Source: a virus
Reading direction: 5' to 3' (one strand)
Length of the DNA stretch: 31,613 nt
Virus record (IMG/VR): IMGVR_UViG_3300008259_002412
Location: 1 to 31,613 of that record
Shown here: piece after piece, positions 16,790-24,039 of the stretch
Numbering within the stretch: position 1 is the first letter of the stretch
Layout: each line of letters begins with the position of its first letter
Made by a program: the position numbers and the translations under genes
The notes under the pieces: model-generated
Seen by the model: only the letters and a program-made list of their open reading frames with translations
Databases searched by the model: none
What the model was told of the DNA's origin: nothing

Positions 16790-17850
16790 TATGTTAACCT
16801 ATATTGTTCAGGCACCACATCTAATAGAGGTAATTTATTATTAACTAATCTATCACGCAATAACACTTGATGTACTAATGGAGATATTGGCATACCGGGC
16901 AACATATCAGCCCAAGACTCAGTTTGTGTTTCTACTAAATCAAGTGTTTTGATATCAGGCCACTGTATTAGTTTAACTAATACGCCGTTGATTTCTACAG
17001 GATAGTGAGCACGAATTCCCAACTCGGGACGAGGATTAAATGTCCAATTATTCTTTTCTGCTATAGCACGACTGTTTTTCACTAAGTCACTCATAAACAT
17101 CTTATCCTGTACAGGGCTTCTTCCAATCTCAGTGCCTACACGTATACGATACATTTTGCAATATTGTTTTTCTTTATTAAATTTTTGTATTTCTTCTAAA
17201 CAATATTCTAATTGGTGATATCCTTCAAGTGTATAGCTAATGTTTTTTATTGACATATTTCTAGCTTTACAATTTTCAATACCCTGCAACTGTTTTCGTC
17301 TAACAGTATGACCCTGATAATCAGGATGATTTAATCCAAACGTAAAGTGAACATTGTTAAATCCTAGAAATTCATCAATGTATTCTTCTTTACTAAGTCT
17401 AACACCGTTAGTCAAAATCATGATAGGGCGAATAGATACTTCATTGATTGCACGAATAAGATCGGGTAAGTCTTCTCTAACAGTGGGTTCAGCACCCATT
17501 AATACGGCAGCACGATTGCCGGGCCAGTTTTTAATCTGAGCTATAATGCTTTCAATACTTGGGTCTTTGCTAGTACTATCGGGCAATTGATAGCAATGGG
17601 GGCATGTTAAATTGCATCTATTTGTTATATCCAAGCATATAGCATCTAAGAATGTGTTTAATTCACGCTTTGGATATTGGTAATTTAAATAAAATTCTGA
17701 ATCAGGATCAACTAAGTGTGTCTCTCCGATATGATTTGGGCATTTCTTTTTCAAGTACACTCTACCATCTTTTTCAAATAACTCAGCAGGTATATGTTTA
17801 CTGCATGTAGTACATAAACTAGTAGTGTGGTGTATGTGATTGATTGTCAT
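16789..17850 (-). CDS. Radical SAM protein with N-terminal zinc-ribbon-like segment (Tes/MJ0619-like)
   Basis: In the 353-residue protein the first 50 residues read TSLCTTCSKHIPAELFEKDG, then VYLKKKCPNH, i.e. C13, C16, C37 and H40. This resembles the N-terminal segment of the MJ0619/tetraether-lipid-synthase group of radical SAM enzymes (C-x2-C, dGxVyLxKxCPxHG). The core has ITNRCNLTCPHC (C79, C83, C86) and LMGAEPTVREDLPDL, where GAEPTVREDLP matches the GGEPTxRxDLP motif of the same group. The C-terminal SPASM-like cysteines of longer relatives seem to be missing. Known relatives couple or methylate unactivated carbons of lipids or pterins. First gene of the six-gene operon. A late-type box ends 4 nt before its ATG. 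Confidence 0.85.
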   Translation of the reverse strand: MTINHIHHTTSLCTTCSKHIPAELFEKDGRVYLKKKCPNHIGETHLVDPDSEFYLNYQYPKRELNTFLDAICLDITNRCNLTCPHCYQLPDSTSKDPSIESIIAQIKNWPGNRAAVLMGAEPTVREDLPDLIRAINEVSIRPIMILTNGVRLSKEEYIDEFLGFNNVHFTFGLNHPDYQGHTVRRKQLQGIENCKARNMSIKNISYTLEGYHQLEYCLEEIQKFNKEKQYCKMYRIRVGTEIGRSPVQDKMFMSDLVKNSRAIAEKNNWTFNPRPELGIRAHYPVEINGVLVKLIQWPDIKTLDLVETQTESWADMLPGMPISPLVHQVLLRDRLVNNKLPLLDVVPEQYRLT

Positions 17851-17854
17851 ATAT

Positions 17855-17862
17855 TATTTATG
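17855..17862 (-). promoter_or_regulatory. Late-type promoter box CATAAATA
   Basis: On the minus strand CATAAATA matches TATAAATA at seven of eight positions and is followed by ATAT and the ATG at 17850. Gap 4 nt. It faces the box at 17878-17885. Confidence 0.62.
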
Positions 17863-17877
17863 TTGTGTGTCTAATCC

Positions 17878-17885
17878 TATAAATA
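17878..17885 (+). promoter_or_regulatory. Late-type promoter box TATAAATA
   Basis: An exact T4 late consensus, 6 nt before the ATG at 17892 (TTGTGA between). No Shine-Dalgarno. It drives the kinase-like and GNAT-like pair. Confidence 0.75.
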
Positions 17886-17891
17886 TTGTGA

Positions 17892-18575
17892 ATGAACTAT
17901 CAATATTATTATAACAACGTCCCGGGCGTTGGCCTGACTAGAAACAATTTAATTTATACCAGTTTAATTTCTGACGATAAGAAGACATTTGTACAATGGT
18001 ATTTTAATGATTCCGTGTATCATGCTGGGCAAAATGAAGTAATTGACTCAGATAAAATGGAAGAAAAATGGCAACGTGAAGTAAAGTATTTGTCTTTGAT
18101 GAGAGACAATTATCCTGAATTAGTACCCAAAATAAATGACATAGATTACGTCAATAAAAAAATATATCTAAGCATAGATGGTATTGACTTTTGGAACCGT
18201 GCTGAATGCTCAACTGATAATTATGATAGTGTATTACCTGATTGGAGAGAACAAATGCTTGAGATTTTCAACGCTCATAAAGCCTTAGGCATACACAAAT
18301 ACTCAATGCATCCTAGCAGTTACTTTATAGTAGATGGTCAACTTAAAAGTTTCAATTACTTTTTCACATATCATAATACAGAACCGTGTGTTAGTGTAAA
18401 AGATGTTCAAAGTCATATACACAGTAATAGACAAGTAGAAATGCGTAAGCATTTAGAAAGTTTGGGAATTGAATGGGATATTCCGCAACCATGGCCATTA
18501 ATGGATCAATTATGCTGGAACAGCTTTAGAACTAATTACCCTGAAGACTTTATAATGAAGGCATTAAATGTATAA
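17892..18575 (+). CDS. Kinase-like fold protein, paralogue of the 11720 product
   Basis: The 227-residue protein shows the layout of the 11720 product: MEEKWQREVKYLSLMRDNYP (helix-C-like, with the conserved QRE), VPKINDIDYVNKKIYLSI, then IHKYSMHPSSYFIVDGQLKSFNYFF at the catalytic-loop and DFG position. HPSSYF retains a histidine where HxD would be, but the aspartates are lacking, so it may be a pseudokinase or bind a ligand only. The last 60 residues differ from the paralogue. It overlaps the GNAT-like gene by 8 nt (ATGTATAA). Each of the two paralogues sits in a short plus-strand operon diverging from a radical SAM operon, which suggests a conserved partner role. Confidence 0.6.
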   Translation: MNYQYYYNNVPGVGLTRNNLIYTSLISDDKKTFVQWYFNDSVYHAGQNEVIDSDKMEEKWQREVKYLSLMRDNYPELVPKINDIDYVNKKIYLSIDGIDFWNRAECSTDNYDSVLPDWREQMLEIFNAHKALGIHKYSMHPSSYFIVDGQLKSFNYFFTYHNTEPCVSVKDVQSHIHSNRQVEMRKHLESLGIEWDIPQPWPLMDQLCWNSFRTNYPEDFIMKALNV

Positions 18576-19119
18576 TATTGTTCCTTTTTCGGACGATTTA
18601 GATTTAACAGAATTCTATATTAAAGCTCTAGCCCGAGGCTATAAAAATAACAGTAGCAAATATTGGATCAAAGACTGCTTTCGCAATGAACAGAGTAGTC
18701 AGACTTGGATACTATACTATAATGAAAAAGCTGTTGGGTCTGTCGTAGCACATACATTCCCCGAGATGGGATCGAATTCATATAGAATAGCGGCTAGAAC
18801 TTGTGTACTTACAGAGGATATACCTACACCGTCATTAAGAACAAGAAATCAAATCATCACGCATCAACATGCTACTGCACAGTTTTTAATTCCTGCATGT
18901 ATTGAGTGGGCGGGTAAAGAAAATGATTTATATATTACTTCTAACAATCTAGAAAGTGGAAGTCAAAGATTAGTACACAACATATATTTTCCCTCTATGG
19001 CTAAATCGGGGCAAGTAACAAATGTCTGTGAACTAGATTATCGTGGGTCTATGCAAACAGTTTGGAAATTACATGTAGATAGATTCTATGAAGAACTTAA
19101 CAAATACCCTAGATGGTAA
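18568..19119 (+). CDS. GNAT-like acyltransferase fold protein
   Basis: The 183-residue protein contains SQTWILYYNEKAVGSVVAHTF, typical of the beta2-beta3 hairpin before the central strand of GNAT proteins, followed by YRIAARTCVLTE as the central strand. HQHATAQFLIPACIEWAG fits the helix after the acyl-CoA loop, although the Q/RxxGxG/A pyrophosphate loop is not clearly present. DLYITSNNLESGSQRL and the C-terminal KLHVDRFYEEL fit the later strands and helix. Similar proteins occur in large marine and freshwater phages without known function. Its end abuts the convergent 2OG gene (19119/19120) with no spacer. Acetylation of a modified product is a guess. Confidence 0.6.
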   Translation: MYNIVPFSDDLDLTEFYIKALARGYKNNSSKYWIKDCFRNEQSSQTWILYYNEKAVGSVVAHTFPEMGSNSYRIAARTCVLTEDIPTPSLRTRNQIITHQHATAQFLIPACIEWAGKENDLYITSNNLESGSQRLVHNIYFPSMAKSGQVTNVCELDYRGSMQTVWKLHVDRFYEELNKYPRW

Positions 19120-19707
19120 TTAGATAGTTAAATTTAGATTGTATATATCGTCAAATTGATCGGTATCGCACACAATAATTATATGTGCTCTAGTCACATG
19201 TCCGCAATTAATAGTTCCGTGTCTTTGCTTAACATCTAGTATGTAAGCACTGCCCGGATACATATGGTCGAATCCATAGTCAGTTACCCACCAATGCGTA
19301 TCGTCTGCAATTATTGGAATATGTATTTTGATTTTGTTTTCTTGGTCAGTGTGAGGGGTTACAATAGTAGCCGGTGGTGCAATAGCTACGATGCTTCTAT
19401 GCGCTGTGGGAAATGATCCAACAGCTTTAGCCGCCCAATCTACACAGCATCCGGTGTTTTTGTATAGTTTATAATCGCCTACTGTGTTGTTTTCAAACGC
19501 ATGATATGTTCTATTAACATCCTCATATATAGTTTGTAGTCCCCAGCCATATGCTTGATGATCTGCCCACGGATTTTCACACGCACACCCTCCCATACCC
19601 ACCCACTTTTGACTTTGAAATTCACTTTCTAAACGCTTGTAGTAATCTAGTGCGGCATCAACATCAATAACAATGTTTGGTATTTTCGTAATCGTTTTTC
19701 TTTGCAT
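19120..19707 (-). CDS. Fe(II)/2OG oxygenase-like (Asp/Asn hydroxylase type) protein
   Basis: The 195-residue protein has IVTPHTDQEN (H119, D121), KQRHGTINCG (H163) and R173 in VTRAHIIIV, with KIKIHIPII and HWWVTD between, matching the aspartyl/asparaginyl beta-hydroxylase core (HxD, H, R). A cysteine cluster (GGCACENP, TGCCVDW) is unusual. I use ATG 19707, preceded by AGGATT, rather than the TTG at 19734 inside the fibre gene. It directly follows the fibre-type gene in the operon read from 20926. Side-chain hydroxylation of the co-expressed fibre is an attractive inference. Confidence 0.78.
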   Translation of the reverse strand: MQRKTITKIPNIVIDVDAALDYYKRLESEFQSQKWVGMGGCACENPWADHQAYGWGLQTIYEDVNRTYHAFENNTVGDYKLYKNTGCCVDWAAKAVGSFPTAHRSIVAIAPPATIVTPHTDQENKIKIHIPIIADDTHWWVTDYGFDHMYPGSAYILDVKQRHGTINCGHVTRAHIIIVCDTDQFDDIYNLNLTI

Positions 19708-19715
19708 GTTAAATC

Positions 19716-20273
19716 CTAATGTAAATCTACCCAAACTCCGTTAGCATAACCTTGAAATTTATGAGTATCATCATTGTACACAATCATTCCGTTTTTGGGC
19801 TCTATACTATTTATAGACAAACTGCTTTGTTCGATGCACTGAACTATTTTAGTTTCAAATCCACCGTCTTTATTGAATCTCCATCCACGATAATCGTTTA
19901 ATATCTCACCCTGTCCGTCGCCTGCTCCAACAAGGATGCTTAAACTACTTGCGGGTGCATTGTCATTTTTGTCAGCAGTTGGATCCACCCTTGAAATTAG
20001 TGATACTAGACTTTTGCTAATGTCATTGTTATTTTCGTTAGAATAAGTAGTGAAGCTCAACGTTACTCCATAGTCACCCGGGTGTAGTGTTTCAGGTTCG
20101 TCAATAGTCCCACGTACAGCATGTATCTCAACTCTAGGTTTATCACCACCTGCAACACCAACCATACGCACTACTCTATTACTATTAGACTGTAATATGA
20201 CCCCGGTCTCTGTGTTTATCGTTACATGTTGATTATTACTATTGATAATATCAGTTGATATTTCTTTTTTCAT
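19716..20273 (-). CDS. Fibre- or tail-associated virion protein, small
   Basis: The 185-residue protein ends NGMIVYNDDTHKFQGYANG and then VWVDLH. This C-terminal signature recurs in phage tail-fibre and receptor-binding proteins, with the aromatic GY-x-N-G-x-W-x-x-L ending. Earlier, DIINSNNQHVTINTETGVIL resembles short beta-repeat fibre sequence, and LSILVGAGDGQGEILNDYRGWRFN looks like a shaft-to-tip transition. No signal peptide. The gene is sandwiched between the 2OG oxygenase genes at 20270 (ATGA overlap) and 19120, so all three should be translated together. It is the only obvious structural gene in the 26-kb enzyme island. Confidence 0.72.
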   Translation of the reverse strand: MKKEISTDIINSNNQHVTINTETGVILQSNSNRVVRMVGVAGGDKPRVEIHAVRGTIDEPETLHPGDYGVTLSFTTYSNENNNDISKSLVSLISRVDPTADKNDNAPASSLSILVGAGDGQGEILNDYRGWRFNKDGGFETKIVQCIEQSSLSINSIEPKNGMIVYNDDTHKFQGYANGVWVDLH

Positions 20274-20926
20274 ACCAGTACTTCATGGTTATGGTACTTG
20301 CCAACTATATTCTGTTCTATGCAAGCCTTATCAAACTTTTCTTTCCATTCATCAGTGCAGTCTAGACGATGAATGATTAAGTGAAATCTATCTTCATTGC
20401 TATTGTTAAGTACCGAATGGGGGTAGTGTATGTTCATTACGTAGGATTTCCCGGGTTCCATAAACAATGTTTCTTTATCGCCCCATTGCCATAAACAGTC
20501 TACTGGGTTACTAAGGCTTATATTTGTGTTATCTAATAACGGTACCCTAGAATCCATATGTTCTGAGATATAACCGCCGGCCTCTACCAACATAAATCTA
20601 ACTCTACCAAACAGTTTGCTAGGGAAACGATTTTTAACAAAGTCTACAGTGATAGGACATTGCTTAGATAGTTCTGTCCAACTCATGTCCTTCACTACTT
20701 CTTCAATATCAGTGTATCCATAGTCTTTCCAATGTCCCGACTTATGTTCATCTAGTCCGTGTAATACAAGACTGCGCCAGCCTTTGTGGTCGTAACTCCC
20801 TGGCCTATGTGTCACAAAGTGCTCTTTGAGTGCAACAGCTTCAGCTAGCATACCCAAATAGTCTATATCAAAATCTAAGATAAGATACTTGGAATCAGAT
20901 ACAAAATAGTCTTTGAGTAGGGTCAT
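20270..20926 (-). CDS. Fe(II)/2OG oxygenase-like (Asp/Asn hydroxylase type) protein
   Basis: In the 218-residue protein GGYISEHMDSRVP gives H123 and D125, YPHSVLNNSNEDR gives distal H170, and R180 in DRFHLIIH is the 2OG anchor. FMEPGKSYVMNI is the strand before the distal histidine, as in aspartyl/asparaginyl hydroxylases. The open frame reaches 21055, but the first 43 codons overlap the divergent gene and its promoter, so ATG 20926 is preferred; GAGAA lies upstream. It is the only divergent start here with a normal leader. Its end overlaps the fibre gene as ATGA. Confidence 0.78.
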   Translation of the reverse strand: MTLLKDYFVSDSKYLILDFDIDYLGMLAEAVALKEHFVTHRPGSYDHKGWRSLVLHGLDEHKSGHWKDYGYTDIEEVVKDMSWTELSKQCPITVDFVKNRFPSKLFGRVRFMLVEAGGYISEHMDSRVPLLDNTNISLSNPVDCLWQWGDKETLFMEPGKSYVMNIHYPHSVLNNSNEDRFHLIIHRLDCTDEWKEKFDKACIEQNIVGKYHNHEVLV

Positions 20927-20946
20927 TAATTTTATTCTCTTTGTGA

Positions 20947-20954
20947 TATTTATT
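20947..20954 (-). promoter_or_regulatory. Late-type promoter box AATAAATA
   Basis: On the minus strand this box lies 20 nt before ATG 20926, leaving room for a short leader with GAGAA. It is the exception to the 4-6 nt spacing of the other nodes. Confidence 0.5.
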
Positions 20955-20959
20955 AAATA
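20952..20959 (+). promoter_or_regulatory. Late-type promoter box ATTAAATA
   Basis: ATTAAATA overlaps the ATG at 20959 and lies 5 nt before the in-frame ATG at 20965, the same geometry as at 11004. It is the weakest match to the consensus and overlaps the opposite-strand box. Confidence 0.45.
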
Positions 20960-22365
20960 TGCGTATGCTACAGAAAATTCACACCAGCCACACTGCAAAA
21001 TCGATATTAATTTGCATACATGATATTTTAAATGATTGTCAGTCAGACTGGTCAAAAGAGATAGCTAAAAATTTATCCGACTATATGATTAATCGTTTCT
21101 TAAAATACGGTTATGATGTATGTATAGGAACTGACGAAAATGAATTATTGCGTCATGGATTAGACCAATATAGTCATTGTGTCATTATAGCATCCGGCAC
21201 TAGCCCCAAACTGTCAGATAGATTGATAGGGGCAATAGAAGCTAAATGTAATGAAGATTTTTATATAGCCGGGCATGTATTAGACAGAAAAGAAAAATAC
21301 TTTGAACTGCATCATCAATTCTATATAGTAAATCTAAAAACTCATGCTGAGTTAGGATGTCCAATTATTGGTGATAGTTCCGATAATACACACACCTTAA
21401 TTAAACCTATATCTGATACTAATGATGACTATATTGCCCAAGTACTAAGTGCTAGTACGGAAGACGGTACATACTACGGGGTTATGCATGGCTGGAATAT
21501 CTTGCATACTGCATTAGAACATAATAAACCTGTCATTGATTTAGGTAATGACATACGAAACAATAAGAAGTATTTCTATTATGAATACGACCATGTGTTT
21601 TTAAAAGAGTCTACTTCTTTGTATTATAATCAGTATTTCTTCAATAACTTTGTAGTCCCGTTTAATAGTGACAGAATAAGCGAAAACTTAGTATTTGAAG
21701 GACCAATAGAACAATATATAACTTTAGGGACCGGTATTAATTGGGTTGAAAATCTACACAAAGTTGGCTTTACAGAATCTACGGTTGTGTATTTTACAGA
21801 TATTAATCCATTAGTTTTACAGTTTATGCAGTCTATGGTAAAAGAATGGGACGGGGAAGATTATGTAGATTTTTACATGTCAAAGAATTTCATAATCCCA
21901 AACAATATTCAGTATGATTATGATAGCTATATGGAACAAACCAGAAGTCAATGGCTTGCATTCAGAGCTAATAATCCCAATTGGTTGACTAAATGGAATA
22001 ATATACGTAGTCTTACTTTCAAGTTTATATCTATTGACTACATGAGTGAATATAACTTTGATTGGTTTGATAGCAATAAGAAAACAATCTTTAATGCTAG
22101 TGATATGTTTGACCATGTCCCGGTTGTTTTTCAACAAAGTATGAAGTATAGAATAGCGGCAGAGAATCGCTTTATTACTAGGCTTCAAGAAAAAGATCCT
22201 AACTTATACTTACTTTGGACAAGTCGAGCCTGCACTGAGTTTATGAAAACAAGTGATGCTCCTAAGTTTCAACCAATATGTGAAGTTAATGTAGTTGACA
22301 TAGAACAAATATTTCGTCCATATTGGCATAAGAGTGACTGGAACACGTTAAGACCATTGGTATAA
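20959..22365 (+). CDS. Two-part protein with C-terminal methyltransferase-like domain
   Basis: In the 468-residue protein the N-terminal half (ILICIHDILNDCQSDWSKEI, CVIIASGTSPKLSDRLIGAI, FYIAGHVLDRKEKYFELHHQ) looks like a Rossmann-type domain I cannot name; it resembles uncharacterised phage proteins found beside glycosyltransferases. The C-terminal half has YITLGTGINWVENL, a motif I-like glycine loop, and VVYFTDINPLVLQFMQSM, an acidic strand end typical of class I methyltransferases, then IFNASDMFDHVP at the motif IV position. The start is probably ATG 20965, 5 nt after the late-type box, with 20959 as alternative. It stands alone and converges with the SGNH gene 4 nt away. Function uncertain. 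Confidence 0.65.
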   Translation: MRMLQKIHTSHTAKSILICIHDILNDCQSDWSKEIAKNLSDYMINRFLKYGYDVCIGTDENELLRHGLDQYSHCVIIASGTSPKLSDRLIGAIEAKCNEDFYIAGHVLDRKEKYFELHHQFYIVNLKTHAELGCPIIGDSSDNTHTLIKPISDTNDDYIAQVLSASTEDGTYYGVMHGWNILHTALEHNKPVIDLGNDIRNNKKYFYYEYDHVFLKESTSLYYNQYFFNNFVVPFNSDRISENLVFEGPIEQYITLGTGINWVENLHKVGFTESTVVYFTDINPLVLQFMQSMVKEWDGEDYVDFYMSKNFIIPNNIQYDYDSYMEQTRSQWLAFRANNPNWLTKWNNIRSLTFKFISIDYMSEYNFDWFDSNKKTIFNASDMFDHVPVVFQQSMKYRIAAENRFITRLQEKDPNLYLLWTSRACTEFMKTSDAPKFQPICEVNVVDIEQIFRPYWHKSDWNTLRPLV

Positions 22366-22369
22366 TGTT

Positions 22370-23035
22370 TTATATTAGTGAAGCCTCAACTAAACATTCT
22401 TTAATGTCTTTTGCTATTCGTTGTTGTGTTAATGGTCCGGGGTGATCTCCGTCTAGTGCATTATCTATAAATTGATGCACACCAATATCTTTAAACGGAA
22501 TTTTAACAAAGGCGGGCTTGTAGTCTGCGATCATAGGATATTTAACAAAAACATTATAATGCGGGATATTTAAACTATCTAAGTATAAATTAGCATGATG
22601 GATTTGAAACCAAGTACGCATTTTCAAATCAGTATCATTATGTGTAAGCATCCAAATTTTAGTTAAGCTAGTCTTCATCCAATTACCAAGATGTGTTGCA
22701 TCATTGTTAGTTTCTGTTTTTTGATTGAATAATGCTCTGTTTGGAATATATTCCTTGTTAAAAATCATATCTCTATGTGGATAACTCCACATAATTACAC
22801 ATAATGAATTTGTATCAAAGTTAGTATTAAGTATCTTATGTAAGATAGCAAGATTACTACTTCCCGGATGACTGAGGTTTTTTAAATTATAGTCTAAGTC
22901 TTTTGCTAATAGTGATGGCCATGCATATTGACTATGCACTGGACCAACTTTATAATCATCACCCTGCTTTACCCAACAGTCTTCTAACCCGTGACCATAT
23001 GTAAATGAGTCTCCAAATGCAAATAATGTTTTCAT
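22370..23035 (-). CDS. SGNH/GDSL-type esterase or deacetylase
   Basis: The 221-residue protein begins MKTLFAFGDSFTYGHGL, block I, with nucleophile S10. LSHPGSSNLAI gives the block II glycine region and the C-terminal ALDGDHPG gives the block V DxxH dyad. The block III GxND motif is not clear; VIMWSYPHRDMI may take that position. Family members remove acyl groups from lipids, sugars or proteins. Cytoplasmic, no signal peptide. ATG 23035 overlaps the upstream radical SAM stop as ATGA, so it is third in the operon 25540-22370 after a glycosyltransferase-like gene and a radical SAM gene. Deacylation of a glycan is plausible. Confidence 0.8.
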   Translation of the reverse strand: MKTLFAFGDSFTYGHGLEDCWVKQGDDYKVGPVHSQYAWPSLLAKDLDYNLKNLSHPGSSNLAILHKILNTNFDTNSLCVIMWSYPHRDMIFNKEYIPNRALFNQKTETNNDATHLGNWMKTSLTKIWMLTHNDTDLKMRTWFQIHHANLYLDSLNIPHYNVFVKYPMIADYKPAFVKIPFKDIGVHQFIDNALDGDHPGPLTQQRIAKDIKECLVEASLI

Positions 23036-24039
23036 GTTTTTACTTTTGGTATTTTACTATCAGCACTAGACACACATGATGGTGTAGTACAAATTACGGG
23101 CTTGTCAAATATAGTAAAGCCCTTACTTAATGATCCTAGTGGTGTGTCGCTACAACTGTACGAACGTTTTACTTCATCACTACGTATTACTATTCCCTGA
23201 TACCCACTATTGCACATCCATCCTTCAAACTTATTGAATCCAAAGCTGTTAAAGCGTTCAGCTTGATCTAACCAATGTACCTTGTTTGTATCATCTATTA
23301 GTTTAACTTGTAGCACCGGTTCGTTGTTAGCCTGTTGTGGGAACCCGTTACGCATAATCTGTACCATCTCGTCTGTATATCCACTGACTACAAAACTAGC
23401 AGTAGGATCACTTTGTGGCTTAAGCGTAACATTGATCCCGCGTTTATGAAAACGATTCAATCGTTCGTAGCTTTCCCAAAAGAATTCAGGAACCATAACT
23501 TGATTGACTGTCACATAGACTTGTTCACCCATCAACGCTAGTATCTTATCCCCAAACTCTAGTTCCTTAGCAAACTCACTATGGTAGCTAGCAGTAAGAC
23601 TTCTACGTTGTAGTAGACTAGTAGCTTTCTCCCATCGTAGCCACCAATTGATACTAGGTGATAGATTGGTAGTCATGTGGACACTTTGATAACCTTCTAC
23701 TGGTCCCTCATCTAAGTGCTGAGTTAATTCTAGTAGATGCTTGTATGCAGTGGGTTCACCACCGCTGAAACTCCAATGAAACTTGTTAAAGCCATTTCGC
23801 CTAGCTTGTGTTTTAATGCTGTCAATACTATTCTTGTACACGGATAACTCCTGATGATCCGGCACGTTACTATTAGCATATGGCCAGCAATAGCTACAGC
23901 TATAGTTACAAAATCGTCCAAGTATCCAGCTAACAGTAAACAAGTTCATCTCAAGCATATTTGCTTGTCCAAACTTAACTATTCTATCGAACGGAATGTC
24001 ACTGAAGTTGTTTTGTATACTCATCATGTAGCCATTCAT
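23032..24039 (-). CDS. Radical SAM protein with SPASM-like C-terminus
   Basis: In the 335-residue protein LGRFCNYSCSYC (C44, C48, C51) binds the cluster and WSFSGGEPTAY is the SAM motif. The C-terminal MCNSGYQG, SYSCSDTPLG and VICTTPSC are arranged like the auxiliary-cluster region of the 8171 protein, its paralogue here. The start lies inside the upstream gene; ATGs at 24039, 24027 and 24024 are all in frame and none has a strong Shine-Dalgarno. ATG 24024 (MSIQNN) would reduce the overlap from 41 to 26 nt. Second gene of the 25540-22370 operon. Confidence 0.88.
   Translation of the reverse strand: MNGYMMSIQNNFSDIPFDRIVKFGQANMLEMNLFTVSWILGRFCNYSCSYCWPYANSNVPDHQELSVYKNSIDSIKTQARRNGFNKFHWSFSGGEPTAYKHLLELTQHLDEGPVEGYQSVHMTTNLSPSINWWLRWEKATSLLQRRSLTASYHSEFAKELEFGDKILALMGEQVYVTVNQVMVPEFFWESYERLNRFHKRGINVTLKPQSDPTASFVVSGYTDEMVQIMRNGFPQQANNEPVLQVKLIDDTNKVHWLDQAERFNSFGFNKFEGWMCNSGYQGIVIRSDEVKRSYSCSDTPLGSLSKGFTIFDKPVICTTPSCVSSADSKIPKVKT

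Noticed and set aside
20927-21055. N-terminal extension of the 20270 oxygenase
   Set aside because: It would run through the divergent promoter node and into the coding sequence of the opposite gene, and looks unlike the protein family.
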